In this document: positions 34,899-42,347 of the stretch, piece by piece
How positions within the stretch are numbered: the first letter of the stretch is position 1
How the letters are laid out: each line of letters starts with the position of its first letter
Assembly (NCBI RefSeq): GCF_002161765.1
Contig: NZ_NFIN01000026.1
Span: forward strand, 1 to 42,347
Length of the DNA: 42,347 nt
Origin: Bacteroides sp. An322
GTDB taxonomy: Bacteria > Bacteroidota > Bacteroidia > Bacteroidales > Bacteroidaceae
Direction: 5' to 3'
The notes under the pieces: generated by a model
The model's input: the letters and a program-made list of their open reading frames with translations, nothing else
The model's database searches: none
What the model was told of the DNA's origin: nothing
Program-made: the position numbers and the translations under genes

Positions 34899-35894
34899 AT
34901 GAAATTACCCGGGAAAATAGCAATCATGGGTGGAGGAAGCTGGGCTACGGCTATCGCAAAGATTGTGCTTGCCCAAGCCGGAACAATAAACTGGTATATG
35001 CGCCGAGACGACCGCATTGAAGACTTCAAGCGGCTCGGGCATAATCCGGCTTATTTGACCAGCGTGCGCTTCAACATCAAATGCATCAACTTTTCATCGG
35101 ATATAAATAAAGTAGTAAGAGAATCGGATACGTTGATTTTCGTCACTCCCTCGCCTTACCTGAAATCACACTTGAAAAAGCTGAAGACCAAGCTGAAAGA
35201 CAAATTCATCGTAACGGCTATCAAAGGAATCGTACCCGATGAGAACATGATTATATCCGATTATTTCCACAAGATGTATGATGTGCCCGAAGACAATATT
35301 GCCGTACTTGCCGGTCCGTGCCATGCGGAAGAAGTGGCATTGGAACGCCTCTCCTACCTTACCGTAGGATGCAAAGACATCGAAAAGGCAAAAATGTTTG
35401 CCCGCCAACTGTCCGGACAATACATCAAGACTTCGGTCAATACGGACGTAGCAGGCATTGAATATGCTTCGGTTTTGAAAAACGTATATGCCATAGCGGC
35501 AGGGATTTGCAGCGGTCTGAAGTATGGAGATAATTTCCAGGCAGTATTGGTATCAAATGCCTTACAAGAAATGAACCGCTTTCTAAACACGGTACATCCG
35601 GTAGACAGATGCACAAATGACTCCGCTTATTTGGGCGACCTGCTGGTTACCTCCTATTCTAACTTCAGCCGTAACCGTGTGTTCGGCACGATGATAGGGA
35701 AAGGATACTCTGTAAAAAGTGCACAGATTGAAATGGAAATGATTGCCGAAGGCTATTACGGCACCAAGTGTATCAAAGAACTGAACAAACACTTGCATGT
35801 GAACATGCCGATAGTCGATGCCGTCTATAACATTCTGTACGAACGGATTTCCCCCATGATTGAGATTAAACTACTGACTGATTCATTCAGATAA
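34899..35894 (+). CDS. gpsA: Glycerol-3-phosphate dehydrogenase [NAD(P)+]
   Basis: This 331-aa protein has the dinucleotide motif [13 protein letters not shown] at about 8-20. The family segments [35 protein letters not shown] and [25 protein letters not shown] contain the catalytic lysines. It reduces dihydroxyacetone phosphate to sn-glycerol 3-phosphate for phospholipid synthesis. It starts 13 nt after lysS and ends 14 nt before pgi. Confidence 0.96.
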   Translation: MKLPGKIAIMGGGSWATAIAKIVLAQAGTINWYMRRDDRIEDFKRLGHNPAYLTSVRFNIKCINFSSDINKVVRESDTLIFVTPSPYLKSHLKKLKTKLKDKFIVTAIKGIVPDENMIISDYFHKMYDVPEDNIAVLAGPCHAEEVALERLSYLTVGCKDIEKAKMFARQLSGQYIKTSVNTDVAGIEYASVLKNVYAIAAGICSGLKYGDNFQAVLVSNALQEMNRFLNTVHPVDRCTNDSAYLGDLLVTSYSNFSRNRVFGTMIGKGYSVKSAQIEMEMIAEGYYGTKCIKELNKHLHVNMPIVDAVYNILYERISPMIEIKLLTDSFR

Positions 35895-35908
35895 ATACAT
35901 ATATTATT

Positions 35909-37258
35909 ATGGAAAATATCAAACTTAACATCGAAAAGACTTTAGGATTTATTTCTAAAGAGAAATTGGCATCTTACGAACCCAAAGTAAGAGCTTGTAT
36001 GGAAACTTTGGAAAAAGGCACCGGCCTTGGAAACGATTTCTTAGGATGGCTGCACTTGCCTTCTTCTATTACTCAAGAACACCTGAATGACTTGAAAGCT
36101 ACGGCTCAGGTATTGCGTGAAAATTGTGAAGTGGTAGTTGTTGCCGGTATTGGCGGAAGCTATTTAGGTGCCCGTGCCGTTATCGAAGCAATGTCTGACA
36201 GTTTTGCATGGCTAAAGGAGAAAAAAGCAGGACAACCTGTTATCTTGTTTGCCGGACATAACATCGGAGAAGATTATCTGTACGAGCTGACCACCTACCT
36301 GCAAGATAAAAAGTTTGGTATCATCAATATCTCCAAATCAGGAACGACAACCGAAACTGCTCTTGCTTTCCGTCTGCTGAAAGAACAATGCGAAAGACAA
36401 CGCGGTAAAGAAATGGCACGCAAAGTTATTGTTGCCGTAACAGACGCCAAGAAAGGCGCAGCCCGCACTACCGCCGACAAGGAAGGATACAAATCATTTA
36501 TCATTCCAGACAATGTAGGAGGACGTTTCTCTGTACTGACTCCGGTAGGCCTGCTCCCCATTGCCGTTGCCGGATTTGATATCGAGCAATTAGTAAACGG
36601 CGCACGTGAAATGGAAAAAGTATGCGCTAATGAGAACCTGATGGAAAACCCGTCTGCCCTCTATGCTGCTACCCGCAACGAATTGTATCAAAACGGAAAG
36701 AAAATCGAAATCCTAGTCAACTTCCAACCCAAACTCCATTATTTCATGGAATGGTGGAAACAGCTGTATGGCGAATCGGAAGGAAAAGACAATAAAGGCA
36801 TTTACCCCAGCTCGGTAGACTTCTCTACAGATTTGCACTCAATGGGCCAATGGATTCAAGAAGGCGAACGTACTATTTATGAAACCGTGGTATCTATCGA
36901 AACTCCGAACCATGAATTGAAAGTGCCTACCGATGCAGAGAACTTGGACGGTTTGAATTTCCTTGCCGGAAAACGCATTGACGAAGTCAATAAGATGGCT
37001 GAATTAGGAACTCAACTGGCACACGTAGACGGAGGAGTACCCAATATGCGTATCAGTGTTCCGAAACTGGATGAATTCTATTTGGGAGAATTGATTTATT
37101 TCTTCGAGAAAGCCTGCGGTATCAGCGGTTATCTGCTCGAAGTCAATCCGTTCAATCAACCGGGTGTAGAAGCTTATAAGAAGAATATGTTCGCCCTGTT
37201 GAACAAACCGGGATACGAAGCTGAATCTAAAGCCATCCAAGCTCGTTTGAACCAATAA
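35909..37258 (+). CDS. pgi: Glucose-6-phosphate isomerase
   Basis: This 449-aa protein belongs to the shorter bacterial GPI type. Motifs are [15 protein letters not shown] (about 80), [18 protein letters not shown] (about 140, sugar phosphate binding), [17 protein letters not shown] (about 208), [15 protein letters not shown] with the catalytic Glu, and HVDGGVPN with the ring-opening His. It interconverts glucose-6-phosphate and fructose-6-phosphate, which also feeds mannose and fucose nucleotide synthesis. The HAD gene begins 4 nt downstream. Confidence 0.97.
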   Translation: MENIKLNIEKTLGFISKEKLASYEPKVRACMETLEKGTGLGNDFLGWLHLPSSITQEHLNDLKATAQVLRENCEVVVVAGIGGSYLGARAVIEAMSDSFAWLKEKKAGQPVILFAGHNIGEDYLYELTTYLQDKKFGIINISKSGTTTETALAFRLLKEQCERQRGKEMARKVIVAVTDAKKGAARTTADKEGYKSFIIPDNVGGRFSVLTPVGLLPIAVAGFDIEQLVNGAREMEKVCANENLMENPSALYAATRNELYQNGKKIEILVNFQPKLHYFMEWWKQLYGESEGKDNKGIYPSSVDFSTDLHSMGQWIQEGERTIYETVVSIETPNHELKVPTDAENLDGLNFLAGKRIDEVNKMAELGTQLAHVDGGVPNMRISVPKLDEFYLGELIYFFEKACGISGYLLEVNPFNQPGVEAYKKNMFALLNKPGYEAESKAIQARLNQ

Positions 37259-37262
37259 GCCT

Positions 37263-37991
37263 ATGTTCGAAGAAGCTATTTGTTCTTATCTGCAAACACA
37301 TCGCTTCGAGTCACTCAACCTGAAAGCTGTTCTATTCGACATGGACGGCGTATTATTTGATTCGATGAAGAATCATGCGGCAGCGTGGCACGAAGCGATG
37401 AAACGTTACAACCTGCAAATGACTCCAGAAGAAGCTTATTTGCACGAAGGACGTACAGGAGCAGATACTATCAATATCATAAGCACCCGCCAACGGAAAA
37501 CAGAAGCGACAGCAGAAGAAATTGAAAAAATCTACCAGACAAAATCCGAGATTTTCAATACTTTGCCCAAAGCAGAACGTATGCCGGGTGCATACGAATT
37601 ATTACAAAAAATAAAAGCAGAAGGATTAACTCCAGTCATTGTAACAGGTTCAGGACAAAAATCATTATTGGAACGTCTAAACAAAAACTTTCCAGGCATT
37701 TTCAAACCTGAATTAATGGTGACGGCTTTTGACGTTAAACATGGAAAGCCCAATCCAGAACCTTATTTGATGGGACTTCAGAAAGCAGGAGTAAAAGCCA
37801 ATGAAGCAATTGTTGTAGAAAATGCTCCATTAGGAGTAAAAGCAGGAGTTGCAGCAGGCATTTTTACAGTAGCTGTAAATACCGGTCCCTTACCTGATGA
37901 GGTCTTAAAACAGGCAGGAGCCAACCTTCTTTTCCCTTCAATGATGAATTTCAATAATAATTGGGCAAGTTTTTATCATGTAATCAAATAA
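37263..37991 (+). CDS. HAD-family sugar phosphatase/beta-phosphoglucomutase-like
   Basis: This 242-aa HAD subfamily IA protein has nucleophile motif D26-x-D28 (LFDMDGVLFDS) and a helical cap with NHAAAWHEAMKRY. Motif II is VTGSG, motif III is KHGKPNPEPY, and motif IV is VVENAPLGVKAGVAAG. It probably dephosphorylates or isomerises a small sugar phosphate. Its position directly after pgi suggests a role in hexose phosphate balance. The exact substrate cannot be read. Confidence 0.88.
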   Translation: MFEEAICSYLQTHRFESLNLKAVLFDMDGVLFDSMKNHAAAWHEAMKRYNLQMTPEEAYLHEGRTGADTINIISTRQRKTEATAEEIEKIYQTKSEIFNTLPKAERMPGAYELLQKIKAEGLTPVIVTGSGQKSLLERLNKNFPGIFKPELMVTAFDVKHGKPNPEPYLMGLQKAGVKANEAIVVENAPLGVKAGVAAGIFTVAVNTGPLPDEVLKQAGANLLFPSMMNFNNNWASFYHVIK

Positions 37992-37997
37992 AAGTCG

Positions 37998-38005
37998 TAT
38001 CTTTG
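37998..38005 (+). promoter_or_regulatory. Promoter -7 element within the HAD gene 3' flank
   Basis: TATCTTTG (37998-38005) fits TAnnTTTG exactly; the only -33 candidate is TTTT at 37971-37974. Transcription would start near 38011 and run into the terminator at 38062, giving a short RNA. Confidence 0.5.
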
Positions 38006-38010
38006 CAACA

Positions 38011-38094
38011 TAGCATTTACAATTGCTTATACTAACACTAACAAATTCAAATTGGATATTGAAAAGACTGCTTCGTGAGAAGCGGTCTTTTTTA
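38011..38094 (+). ncRNA. Candidate small RNA of about 85 nt
   Basis: The stretch lies between a promoter-like TATCTTTG and a strong terminator hairpin. It contains no ORF of useful length. The 5' part is unstructured AT-rich sequence (TTACAATTGCTTATACTAACAC). It may instead be only the 3' UTR of the HAD transcript. Confidence 0.35.
38062..38093 (+). terminator. Strong intrinsic terminator
   Basis: AAAAGACTGCTTC pairs with GAAGCGGTCTTTT (one G-U pair) around a short GTGA loop and continues into a run of six T residues. It ends the lysS-gpsA-pgi-HAD transcript and any RNA starting near 38011. Confidence 0.88.
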
Positions 38095-38141
38095 TTACAT
38101 CACAACTTATAAAAAGACAAACAGTCAAGCATGCCTTTTGA

Positions 38142-38221
38142 TGAACATAAGTGAGTTGGCCGTTTCACATAAGTAACTCGGGCGTTTAACATAAGTGAGT
38201 CAGCCTTATCACTTATGTTCA
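38142..38221. repeat. Triple 22-nt repeat element with closing inverted repeat (copy B)
   Basis: ACATAAGT begins at 38145, 38167 and 38189, an exact 22-nt period. The units carry GGCC, GGGC and AGCC in turn. TGAACATAAGTG (38142-38153) pairs perfectly with CACTTATGTTCA (38210-38221). Number of units, period and closing inverted repeat match the element at 32948, although the unit sequence differs. Confidence 0.7.
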
Positions 38222-38439
38222 TCTTTTCTCTGTATTGCCTATGTGTCTTATCGGACACCAATATAAGATTATTAATCTTACACCAGACAAGGTTATCTGT
38301 GCTGGATCGTGATATCAACCAAACGCACAAATCCATACTACACATCGTATAATTGTAATGAAAATAAACAACCGTCCCTACGGTCATTTGTAAAATTTGT
38401 AAAATACGGTCATTCAGCTAAAATTATTCCGTGTTGTGC

Positions 38440-38470
38440 CTTGATGTGGCATATCTTCCTTCTAACTTTG
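38440..38470 (+). promoter_or_regulatory. Promoter-like site upstream of a small ORF
   Basis: CTTG (38440-38443) and TAACTTTG (38463-38470) are spaced 19 nt. The predicted start near 38477 lies 13 nt before the ATG at 38490. Confidence 0.45.
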
Positions 38471-38489
38471 CCTGCGTATCTAAAAAGAA

Positions 38490-38780
38490 ATGCTTATGAA
38501 CGGAATGTACCCAAACCGGATAACCCTCTACTTGCGCACCACCAACTGGACCATGGGATATTGTCTACACCTCAAGTCGTTCAATCTGTCCCGTTGCCTA
38601 TCCCTTTGGAAATTGGATTGCAGCTTATGTACATCGCTCGCCCGACTGGGAGTGAACAAACGCTCTTCCCTACGTGAAATGGACTACGAAAATACAGCGT
38701 GCGCCAGAAAAGGGAAAAACACCAGCTCCATATCACACAACAAATGGAGGGCGTATATCCCTTATTTGAATGATGACTGA
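38490..38780 (+). CDS. Hypothetical small protein, 96 aa, doubtful
   Basis: The frame begins MLMNGMYPNRITLYL and ends IPYLNDD; a second ATG is at 38496. It contains five cysteines (C25, C36, C44, C47, C71) with no zinc-finger spacing I can name. There is no signal peptide and no clear membrane helix. It follows a promoter-like site by 13 nt, which is the main support. I do not recognise it. Its codon use looks unlike the neighbouring genes, so it may be chance. Confidence 0.25.
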   Translation: MLMNGMYPNRITLYLRTTNWTMGYCLHLKSFNLSRCLSLWKLDCSLCTSLARLGVNKRSSLREMDYENTACARKGKNTSSISHNKWRAYIPYLNDD

Positions 38781-38829
38781 AAAAACACCTAAAAAGCACA
38801 AGCAGCCCATGATATATCTGCCGTTTATC

Positions 38830-38860
38830 TTTGGCGTTCTAAAAAAATTTCGTAGTTTTG
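38830..38860 (+). promoter_or_regulatory. Promoter upstream of the coiled-coil/DUF4112 operon
   Basis: TTTG (38830-38833) and TAGTTTTG (38853-38860) are spaced 19 nt, a full consensus match. Transcription from about 38867 leads through a long leader and the hairpin at 39087 to the genes from 39195. Confidence 0.7.
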
Positions 38861-39086
38861 TAGAAATTACAAAGCTAAGAAAACAACGCAACGATAGATT
38901 AAAAGACATATTACATAACTTGCTGGCATATTATCAGACCTGGTTAAATCTGGAAAATTTACAAATGGAGTCTACGATAATAAGTCAAAGCCTGTTCTGT
39001 ATCCTTCACCGAAGGACATGGACTGCTTTTTCTTATTCCGACTCCAAGGTTTTTCCAGAACCCAACCAGACGAATGAGAAAAATAT

Positions 39087-39107
39087 AAGGACATGTCCTT
39101 TTTTTTA
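39087..39107 (+). terminator. Palindrome with T-run in the operon leader
   Basis: AAGGACATGTCCTT (39087-39100) is a perfect palindrome followed by further T residues to about 39106. It is terminator-like but has a very small loop. If active it would separate a leader RNA of about 240 nt from the downstream genes. Confidence 0.5.
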
Positions 39108-39194
39108 TTCCTATGCAATACATTGGCATACCGTCTGCTTAATTTTGCCACATCTAAACAATTGAAAAAGTTAAACCTAAAACACTGATCCACT

Positions 39195-39416
39195 ATGTCA
39201 AAAGTATTCCAAATCATTCCCAAACACACCAAACGGGTGAACGGAACCACCCTCACCCCGGAAATGACAATTATCGTCACTACCCAATCGCACACTACAA
39301 CTCCTTTCTACAACGGTGCGAAAGAAGTACAAGAAGCCTACATGCGCCTATATGGTTTCGACTATAAGAAAGCCTGCTGCTCGGCAGACGATTTTGATTT
39401 CAAAAAACTGGACTAA
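39195..39416 (+). CDS. Conserved-looking small protein, 73 aa
   Basis: The protein starts MSKVFQIIPKHTKRVNGTTLTPEM and contains FYNGAKEVQEAYMRLYGFDYKKA before an acidic/Lys C-terminus. It looks like a compact alpha/beta protein without signal or membrane segments. It resembles small Bacteroides proteins of unknown function, but I cannot name the family with confidence. It starts 18 nt upstream of the 713-aa gene and presumably belongs to the same operon. Confidence 0.7.
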   Translation: MSKVFQIIPKHTKRVNGTTLTPEMTIIVTTQSHTTTPFYNGAKEVQEAYMRLYGFDYKKACCSADDFDFKKLD

Positions 39417-39433
39417 CCTTTACTACAAAGACT

Positions 39434-41575
39434 ATGGACAACAACCGGATTTATCAGAAGATATACGACATTGCCAGCCAACTGCTGAAAGAAAATGCCG
39501 TCTATACACGTGCCGACCTGGCATACGAATTACAGGATTTCGGTATCAAAGCGGATTCGTTCGAAATAGGTATGCTGGTATGGAAAGCCTACAAATATTT
39601 CAACGACAACGAAGCCATCCGGCACTCTTTCTACGATAATGAAAAGAAAGACCCGCTGGTAGACGAATACCGGACAGATTATCTGATAGAGACGAATGAC
39701 AACACTTCGCTCTTCCCTTTGCTCCAGCAAAAGTTGGCCAAGGGAAATCAGGCGTTGAACCAATTGGAAAACATTGTAACGCAAACCTTGCGGGAACAAA
39801 CCGTTAGCGGAAGTATCGGTGCGCTCAATACCCTTACGGGCACACAGGGGGTTGTTAAAGTAAAAAACGAAGCTACCGCCGTATTCAACCTTTACTCGGA
39901 ATTGGTCGGCAACTATGATGATGCCAAGCATCAAATCCAAGCAGTCACGACCGACTTTGTAAAACTGCGGGGACAAATCTGCGATACATACCGCCAATAT
40001 GCCCTTGTACTGACCGATGCCTTCGGCGATTCCATCAAAACGGTCAGTCCCAAACTGTTCGACTTCGATTCCATCGAATGGCTTGACGTACACGGGATGC
40101 TGCAAAACGTAAAGTTAGACTACGACAAGATAAACGAAAAATGTTCCACTCTGATGAGCAGCATTACCGATAGTTTTGCCCAATCACTGAAAACGGCAAG
40201 CCAATCGTATAAAGCAGCGGGCAGCAAGCAAATCGGGCTGGTACTCGCCGGGCTTAACATGGTGTCGCACTACATCGATGCCGGACAGAAAACCGCCGAA
40301 TTGAAACAAGACCTGCTCACGTTGAAAAACAGCGTGAAACATGATGTAACCCTCATCAAAGGAGACATGGGAAGGCTATTCGTCATTTACAAAACCCTGA
40401 ACGACCTGTACATCCCGCAAGCCGAAGCCTTCTGCCGGTTCAGCAAACAGGTCCTTTCAGGCGAATGGCAACAATTGACCCAAGCCCTCTATGCCGATAC
40501 GGATATACAATCGCTAAAAGAAGAAAGAGACGAAGCACTCGAATCTTATAAAACCCTTGAACGGGAAATGACCGACGAGCAACTGAACATCGACTATTAC
40601 ACTACCCGTATCGAGGAATGCCGCCAACTGTTAGACGGAATGCAAACCCAATGCCAACAAGCCCAAGCAAGCAAACCCAAAAAACCGTTCTTCTTGACCA
40701 ACCTGCTCACATTGGGCTCCGCCAAGCAAAAATACAACCGGAACATCTACGACTGGAATCAAGCCTGTGCGCCTGTCATTTCCCAATACGAAGAAATGCA
40801 GACCGATATGAAATTGGATAGTGACGAACTGGAACAACTCCAACAACACTTGAACGAAAACAAACGGACGCATCAGCTGCTGAAAGAAAAACTGCATCGC
40901 CTCAACCGGGAAATAATGAACAATATAAACGTAAGCCCCGCCCTGCAAATGAAGCTGCTGCCCCACTTGGAATCAATGGTCAAGCTGTTGCGCATTGCCA
41001 GAGAAATAGCAAACAGCAAATTAGATAACAAATTGGTAAAAACCGTATCTATCACCCGGCAAAATACCGAACTGCCCCAAGAATTGAAACAAAATCTTCA
41101 GCTTTTCGCTGATACCCTAAGAGAACATGCGTCTATTGATTATGAAACAGCTAAAAATTCCTTCTATGCCGTATCAGACGAATACCCGACCGACTCCAGA
41201 CAATCAACTTCAGACGGAAATGTGACCGAAGCAGATTTCGCACAATTATCGGATGCAGAAAATACAGCGATACAAAACACGGTAAACCTGCTCGAATCGT
41301 GGAGCCGACTGAAAGCGATGCAAGAGCAAAGCGCAATAGCCCATCAGACATACGACAAGGAATTGGAAAAACTTCAGGAAGCATTCCGAAACAACTTAGC
41401 CGACATTGATAACCGAGGTGTTATCTTGCGCGAAAGCCTGAAGAAAATCAATACCGCCACCAGCGAAGAAGAGCTGAAAGAAGGCTTATTATCGCTGGCA
41501 CAAAAAGAAGGCGAATCCTTCAGCAAAGAAGAATGGAACGAATTTTTAAACGGAACTAAAACCATCGAACTATGA
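39434..41575 (+). CDS. Large coiled-coil protein of unknown function, 713 aa
   Basis: Residues 1-65 look like a winged-helix-type domain (YTRADLAYELQDFGIKAD). The remainder is almost wholly alpha-helical. There is a helix-rich body from 95-350 with one short hydrophobic patch at about 264-282 (QIGLVLAGLNMV). Long charged coiled coils follow at about 358-412 and 450-495, separated by a KPKKPFFLTNLL segment, and more helices run to the end. No signal peptide, Walker motif or catalytic signature is visible. A long helical bundle with one hydrophobic patch recalls alpha-helical pore-forming proteins, but this is only shape similarity. Its stop overlaps the next gene's ATG (ATGA), implying a functional pair with a membrane protein. 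Confidence 0.8.
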   Translation: MDNNRIYQKIYDIASQLLKENAVYTRADLAYELQDFGIKADSFEIGMLVWKAYKYFNDNEAIRHSFYDNEKKDPLVDEYRTDYLIETNDNTSLFPLLQQKLAKGNQALNQLENIVTQTLREQTVSGSIGALNTLTGTQGVVKVKNEATAVFNLYSELVGNYDDAKHQIQAVTTDFVKLRGQICDTYRQYALVLTDAFGDSIKTVSPKLFDFDSIEWLDVHGMLQNVKLDYDKINEKCSTLMSSITDSFAQSLKTASQSYKAAGSKQIGLVLAGLNMVSHYIDAGQKTAELKQDLLTLKNSVKHDVTLIKGDMGRLFVIYKTLNDLYIPQAEAFCRFSKQVLSGEWQQLTQALYADTDIQSLKEERDEALESYKTLEREMTDEQLNIDYYTTRIEECRQLLDGMQTQCQQAQASKPKKPFFLTNLLTLGSAKQKYNRNIYDWNQACAPVISQYEEMQTDMKLDSDELEQLQQHLNENKRTHQLLKEKLHRLNREIMNNINVSPALQMKLLPHLESMVKLLRIAREIANSKLDNKLVKTVSITRQNTELPQELKQNLQLFADTLREHASIDYETAKNSFYAVSDEYPTDSRQSTSDGNVTEADFAQLSDAENTAIQNTVNLLESWSRLKAMQEQSAIAHQTYDKELEKLQEAFRNNLADIDNRGVILRESLKKINTATSEEELKEGLLSLAQKEGESFSKEEWNEFLNGTKTIEL

Positions 41576-42159
41576 GCGAACTGCAAAGCAACCGGAGACG
41601 TCAGGCTCAAAAAGAACTGGGCCTGACCGATGAACACGAACAGGCACAGATAGAACGTGCCATGAAGCAAGAAGAAGAACGGAAAAAGAAAAAAGAACTG
41701 AGACGCATGGAGATAGAAGAATCCTCTTCCTACCGCGCCACCCAGACCATAGCCAAATGGATGGACAAGTATTTCATCGACCCGATACTGGGCTTCATCC
41801 TGCCTGCCGGGACCGGAGATGCCTTGACCTCCCTATTCGTAATACCATATATTTATGTCGCAGCCTGCAAGGTACGTTCGCTCCCGCTGACCTTAGCTGT
41901 GATATTCAACGTGCTCCGTGATGTAGCTATCGGACTGATACCGTTATGGATTGGCGACATCGTAGATGTATTCAACCGATCCTACGTACAAAACGCCCGG
42001 CTGATTGTAGGCTTCGTAGAAGATGACAAAGAAATTATTGAGGAAGTAAACCGGAAAGCCTTTTGGACGGGAGTGCTTATCCTCATTTTCTGTGCTATCA
42101 TCTACCTGCTGGTCAGGCTTGCCGTACAAATTGTAGAATGGATAGGAAGCTTTTTCTAA
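41572..42159 (+). CDS. DUF4112-like membrane protein
   Basis: This 195-aa protein has a charged, coiled N-terminal third (residues 5-55, rich in K, E, R and Q). Then comes WMDKYFIDPILGFILPAGTGDALTSLF, which matches the core of DUF4112 proteins (D-x-G-D motif between hydrophobic helices). Three to four hydrophobic segments follow (about 84-103, 107-130, 160-190). The function of DUF4112 is unknown. It overlaps the 713-aa coiled-coil gene by 4 nt. The N-terminal coil could dock that protein at the inner membrane. Confidence 0.75.
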   Translation: MSELQSNRRRQAQKELGLTDEHEQAQIERAMKQEEERKKKKELRRMEIEESSSYRATQTIAKWMDKYFIDPILGFILPAGTGDALTSLFVIPYIYVAACKVRSLPLTLAVIFNVLRDVAIGLIPLWIGDIVDVFNRSYVQNARLIVGFVEDDKEIIEEVNRKAFWTGVLILIFCAIIYLLVRLAVQIVEWIGSFF

Positions 42160-42160
42160 T

Positions 42161-42347
42161 TTAAGAAGTTGTTTTGAATTTATCGTGCGATGAATTCCCT
42201 TCTACCTTCTGTTAAAAAATATAAAACCTATTGTGACATAAGAAGCTGTTTTGATTTCATTCGATAAATCTGTTAAGCATGATTTGGATGAATGCAATCT
42301 GTACCATAGCTTCTGCGGTTTCAGCAAGGAATTCATAATCGATGGTC
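42161..42347 (-). mobile_element. End of a second insertion sequence (continues beyond window)
   Basis: TAAGAAG(T/C)TGTTTTGA occurs at 42162 and again at 42239. The first is probably the terminal inverted repeat and the second overlaps the transposase 3' end. The element begins directly after the DUF4112-like gene. Confidence 0.55.
42257..42347 (-). CDS. Transposase, C-terminal fragment (truncated by window end)
   Basis: The last 29 codons read TIDYEFLAETAEAMVQIAFI followed by QIMLNRFIE and a TGA at 42259-42257. This resembles the C-terminus of IS4/IS5-group DDE transposases, which end in a helix of the type YE-x-LAE-A-x-IQIA-I. Too little is present to name the family. Confidence 0.6.
   Translation of the reverse strand, partial: TIDYEFLAETAEAMVQIAFIQIMLNRFIE

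Larger units (their letters stand above)
38222..39194. other. Gene-poor stretch
   Basis: No recognisable protein is encoded on either strand. It holds one weak small ORF (38490), two promoter-like sites (38440 and 38830) and a hairpin with a T-run (39087). Overlapping short frames in this area have no family features and unnatural composition. One frame around 38958-39077 (reading YDNKSKPVLYPSP) looks gene-like but has no start, so decayed coding sequence is possible. Confidence 0.5.

Noticed and set aside
38309..38677. 122-codon frame overlapping the small ORF at 38490
   Set aside because: No promoter or start context, no recognisable features, and it conflicts with the better placed 38490 frame.
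38851..38875. Sequence on the - strand resembling a Cas12a-type repeat (TAATTTCTAC...)
   Set aside because: Single copy, no second repeat or spacer, the stem does not pair properly, and no cas gene is present. It overlaps a good promoter on the + strand.

Overview
The window looks like a chromosomal segment of a gut Bacteroidales bacterium (Bacteroides/Phocaeicola type). The evidence is a capsule locus rich in glycosyltransferases, an Fkp-type bifunctional fucokinase/GDP-fucose pyrophosphorylase, a UpxY/NusG-like antiterminator, a lipoprotein with a Cys-Ser-Asp-Asp-Asp surface-export signal, and several TTTG - about 20 nt - TAnnTTTG promoters, which are the Bacteroidetes housekeeping type. 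Everything here is read by eye; no database search was possible.

Layout. (1) 1-7879: an AT-rich, + strand surface-polysaccharide cluster. It holds a degraded GT4 end, two hexapeptide acetyltransferases, GT2 and GT4 enzymes, and a GT2 gene cut in two by an IS1182-type insertion at about 4308-6160. (2) 7863-11178: an AT-rich defence-like island inside the capsule locus. A PutAbiC-like membrane protein overlaps the end of a GT4 gene, and a separate promoter-ATPase-nuclease-terminator cassette follows. (3) 11225-15373: a WecG/TagA-type glycosyltransferase, a 31-codon small ORF behind a good promoter, a YjbH-like outer-membrane protein split over two genes, and a surface lipoprotein. These probably form the polymer-finishing and export end of the locus. 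(4) 15506-22407: a GDP-L-fucose block. It has de novo synthesis (gmd, fcl), a NusG-like antiterminator, then salvage (fkp) and uptake (fucP). (5) 22404-25522 (-): pflB and pflA, anaerobic pyruvate cleavage. (6) 25874-26156: tRNA-Ser, tRNA-Glu, tRNA-Ser. (7) 26260-32770 (-): an arylacetate/aromatic 2-oxoacid block: omega-amidase-like hydrolase, iorA, iorB, aminotransferase, paaK and a double-ACT protein. (8) 33155-37991: lysS, gpsA, pgi and a HAD phosphatase. (9) 37992-39194: a mostly non-coding stretch with repeats, promoters and two possible small RNAs. (10) 39195-42159: an uncharacterised three-gene operon (73-aa protein, 713-aa coiled-coil protein, DUF4112-like membrane protein). (11) 42161-42347: the end of another insertion sequence.

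How the parts fit. Regions 1, 3 and 4 together could build a fucose-containing surface polysaccharide and supply its GDP-fucose from both mannose and free fucose. The defence genes of region 2 appear to have been inserted into this variable locus. Region 7 interconverts aromatic amino acids, aryl-pyruvates, arylacetyl-CoA and arylacetates. The best candidates for undescribed biology are the ATPase/nuclease cassette (8988-11178), the coiled-coil/DUF4112 operon, and two intergenic elements that share an exact 22-nt triple-repeat architecture.
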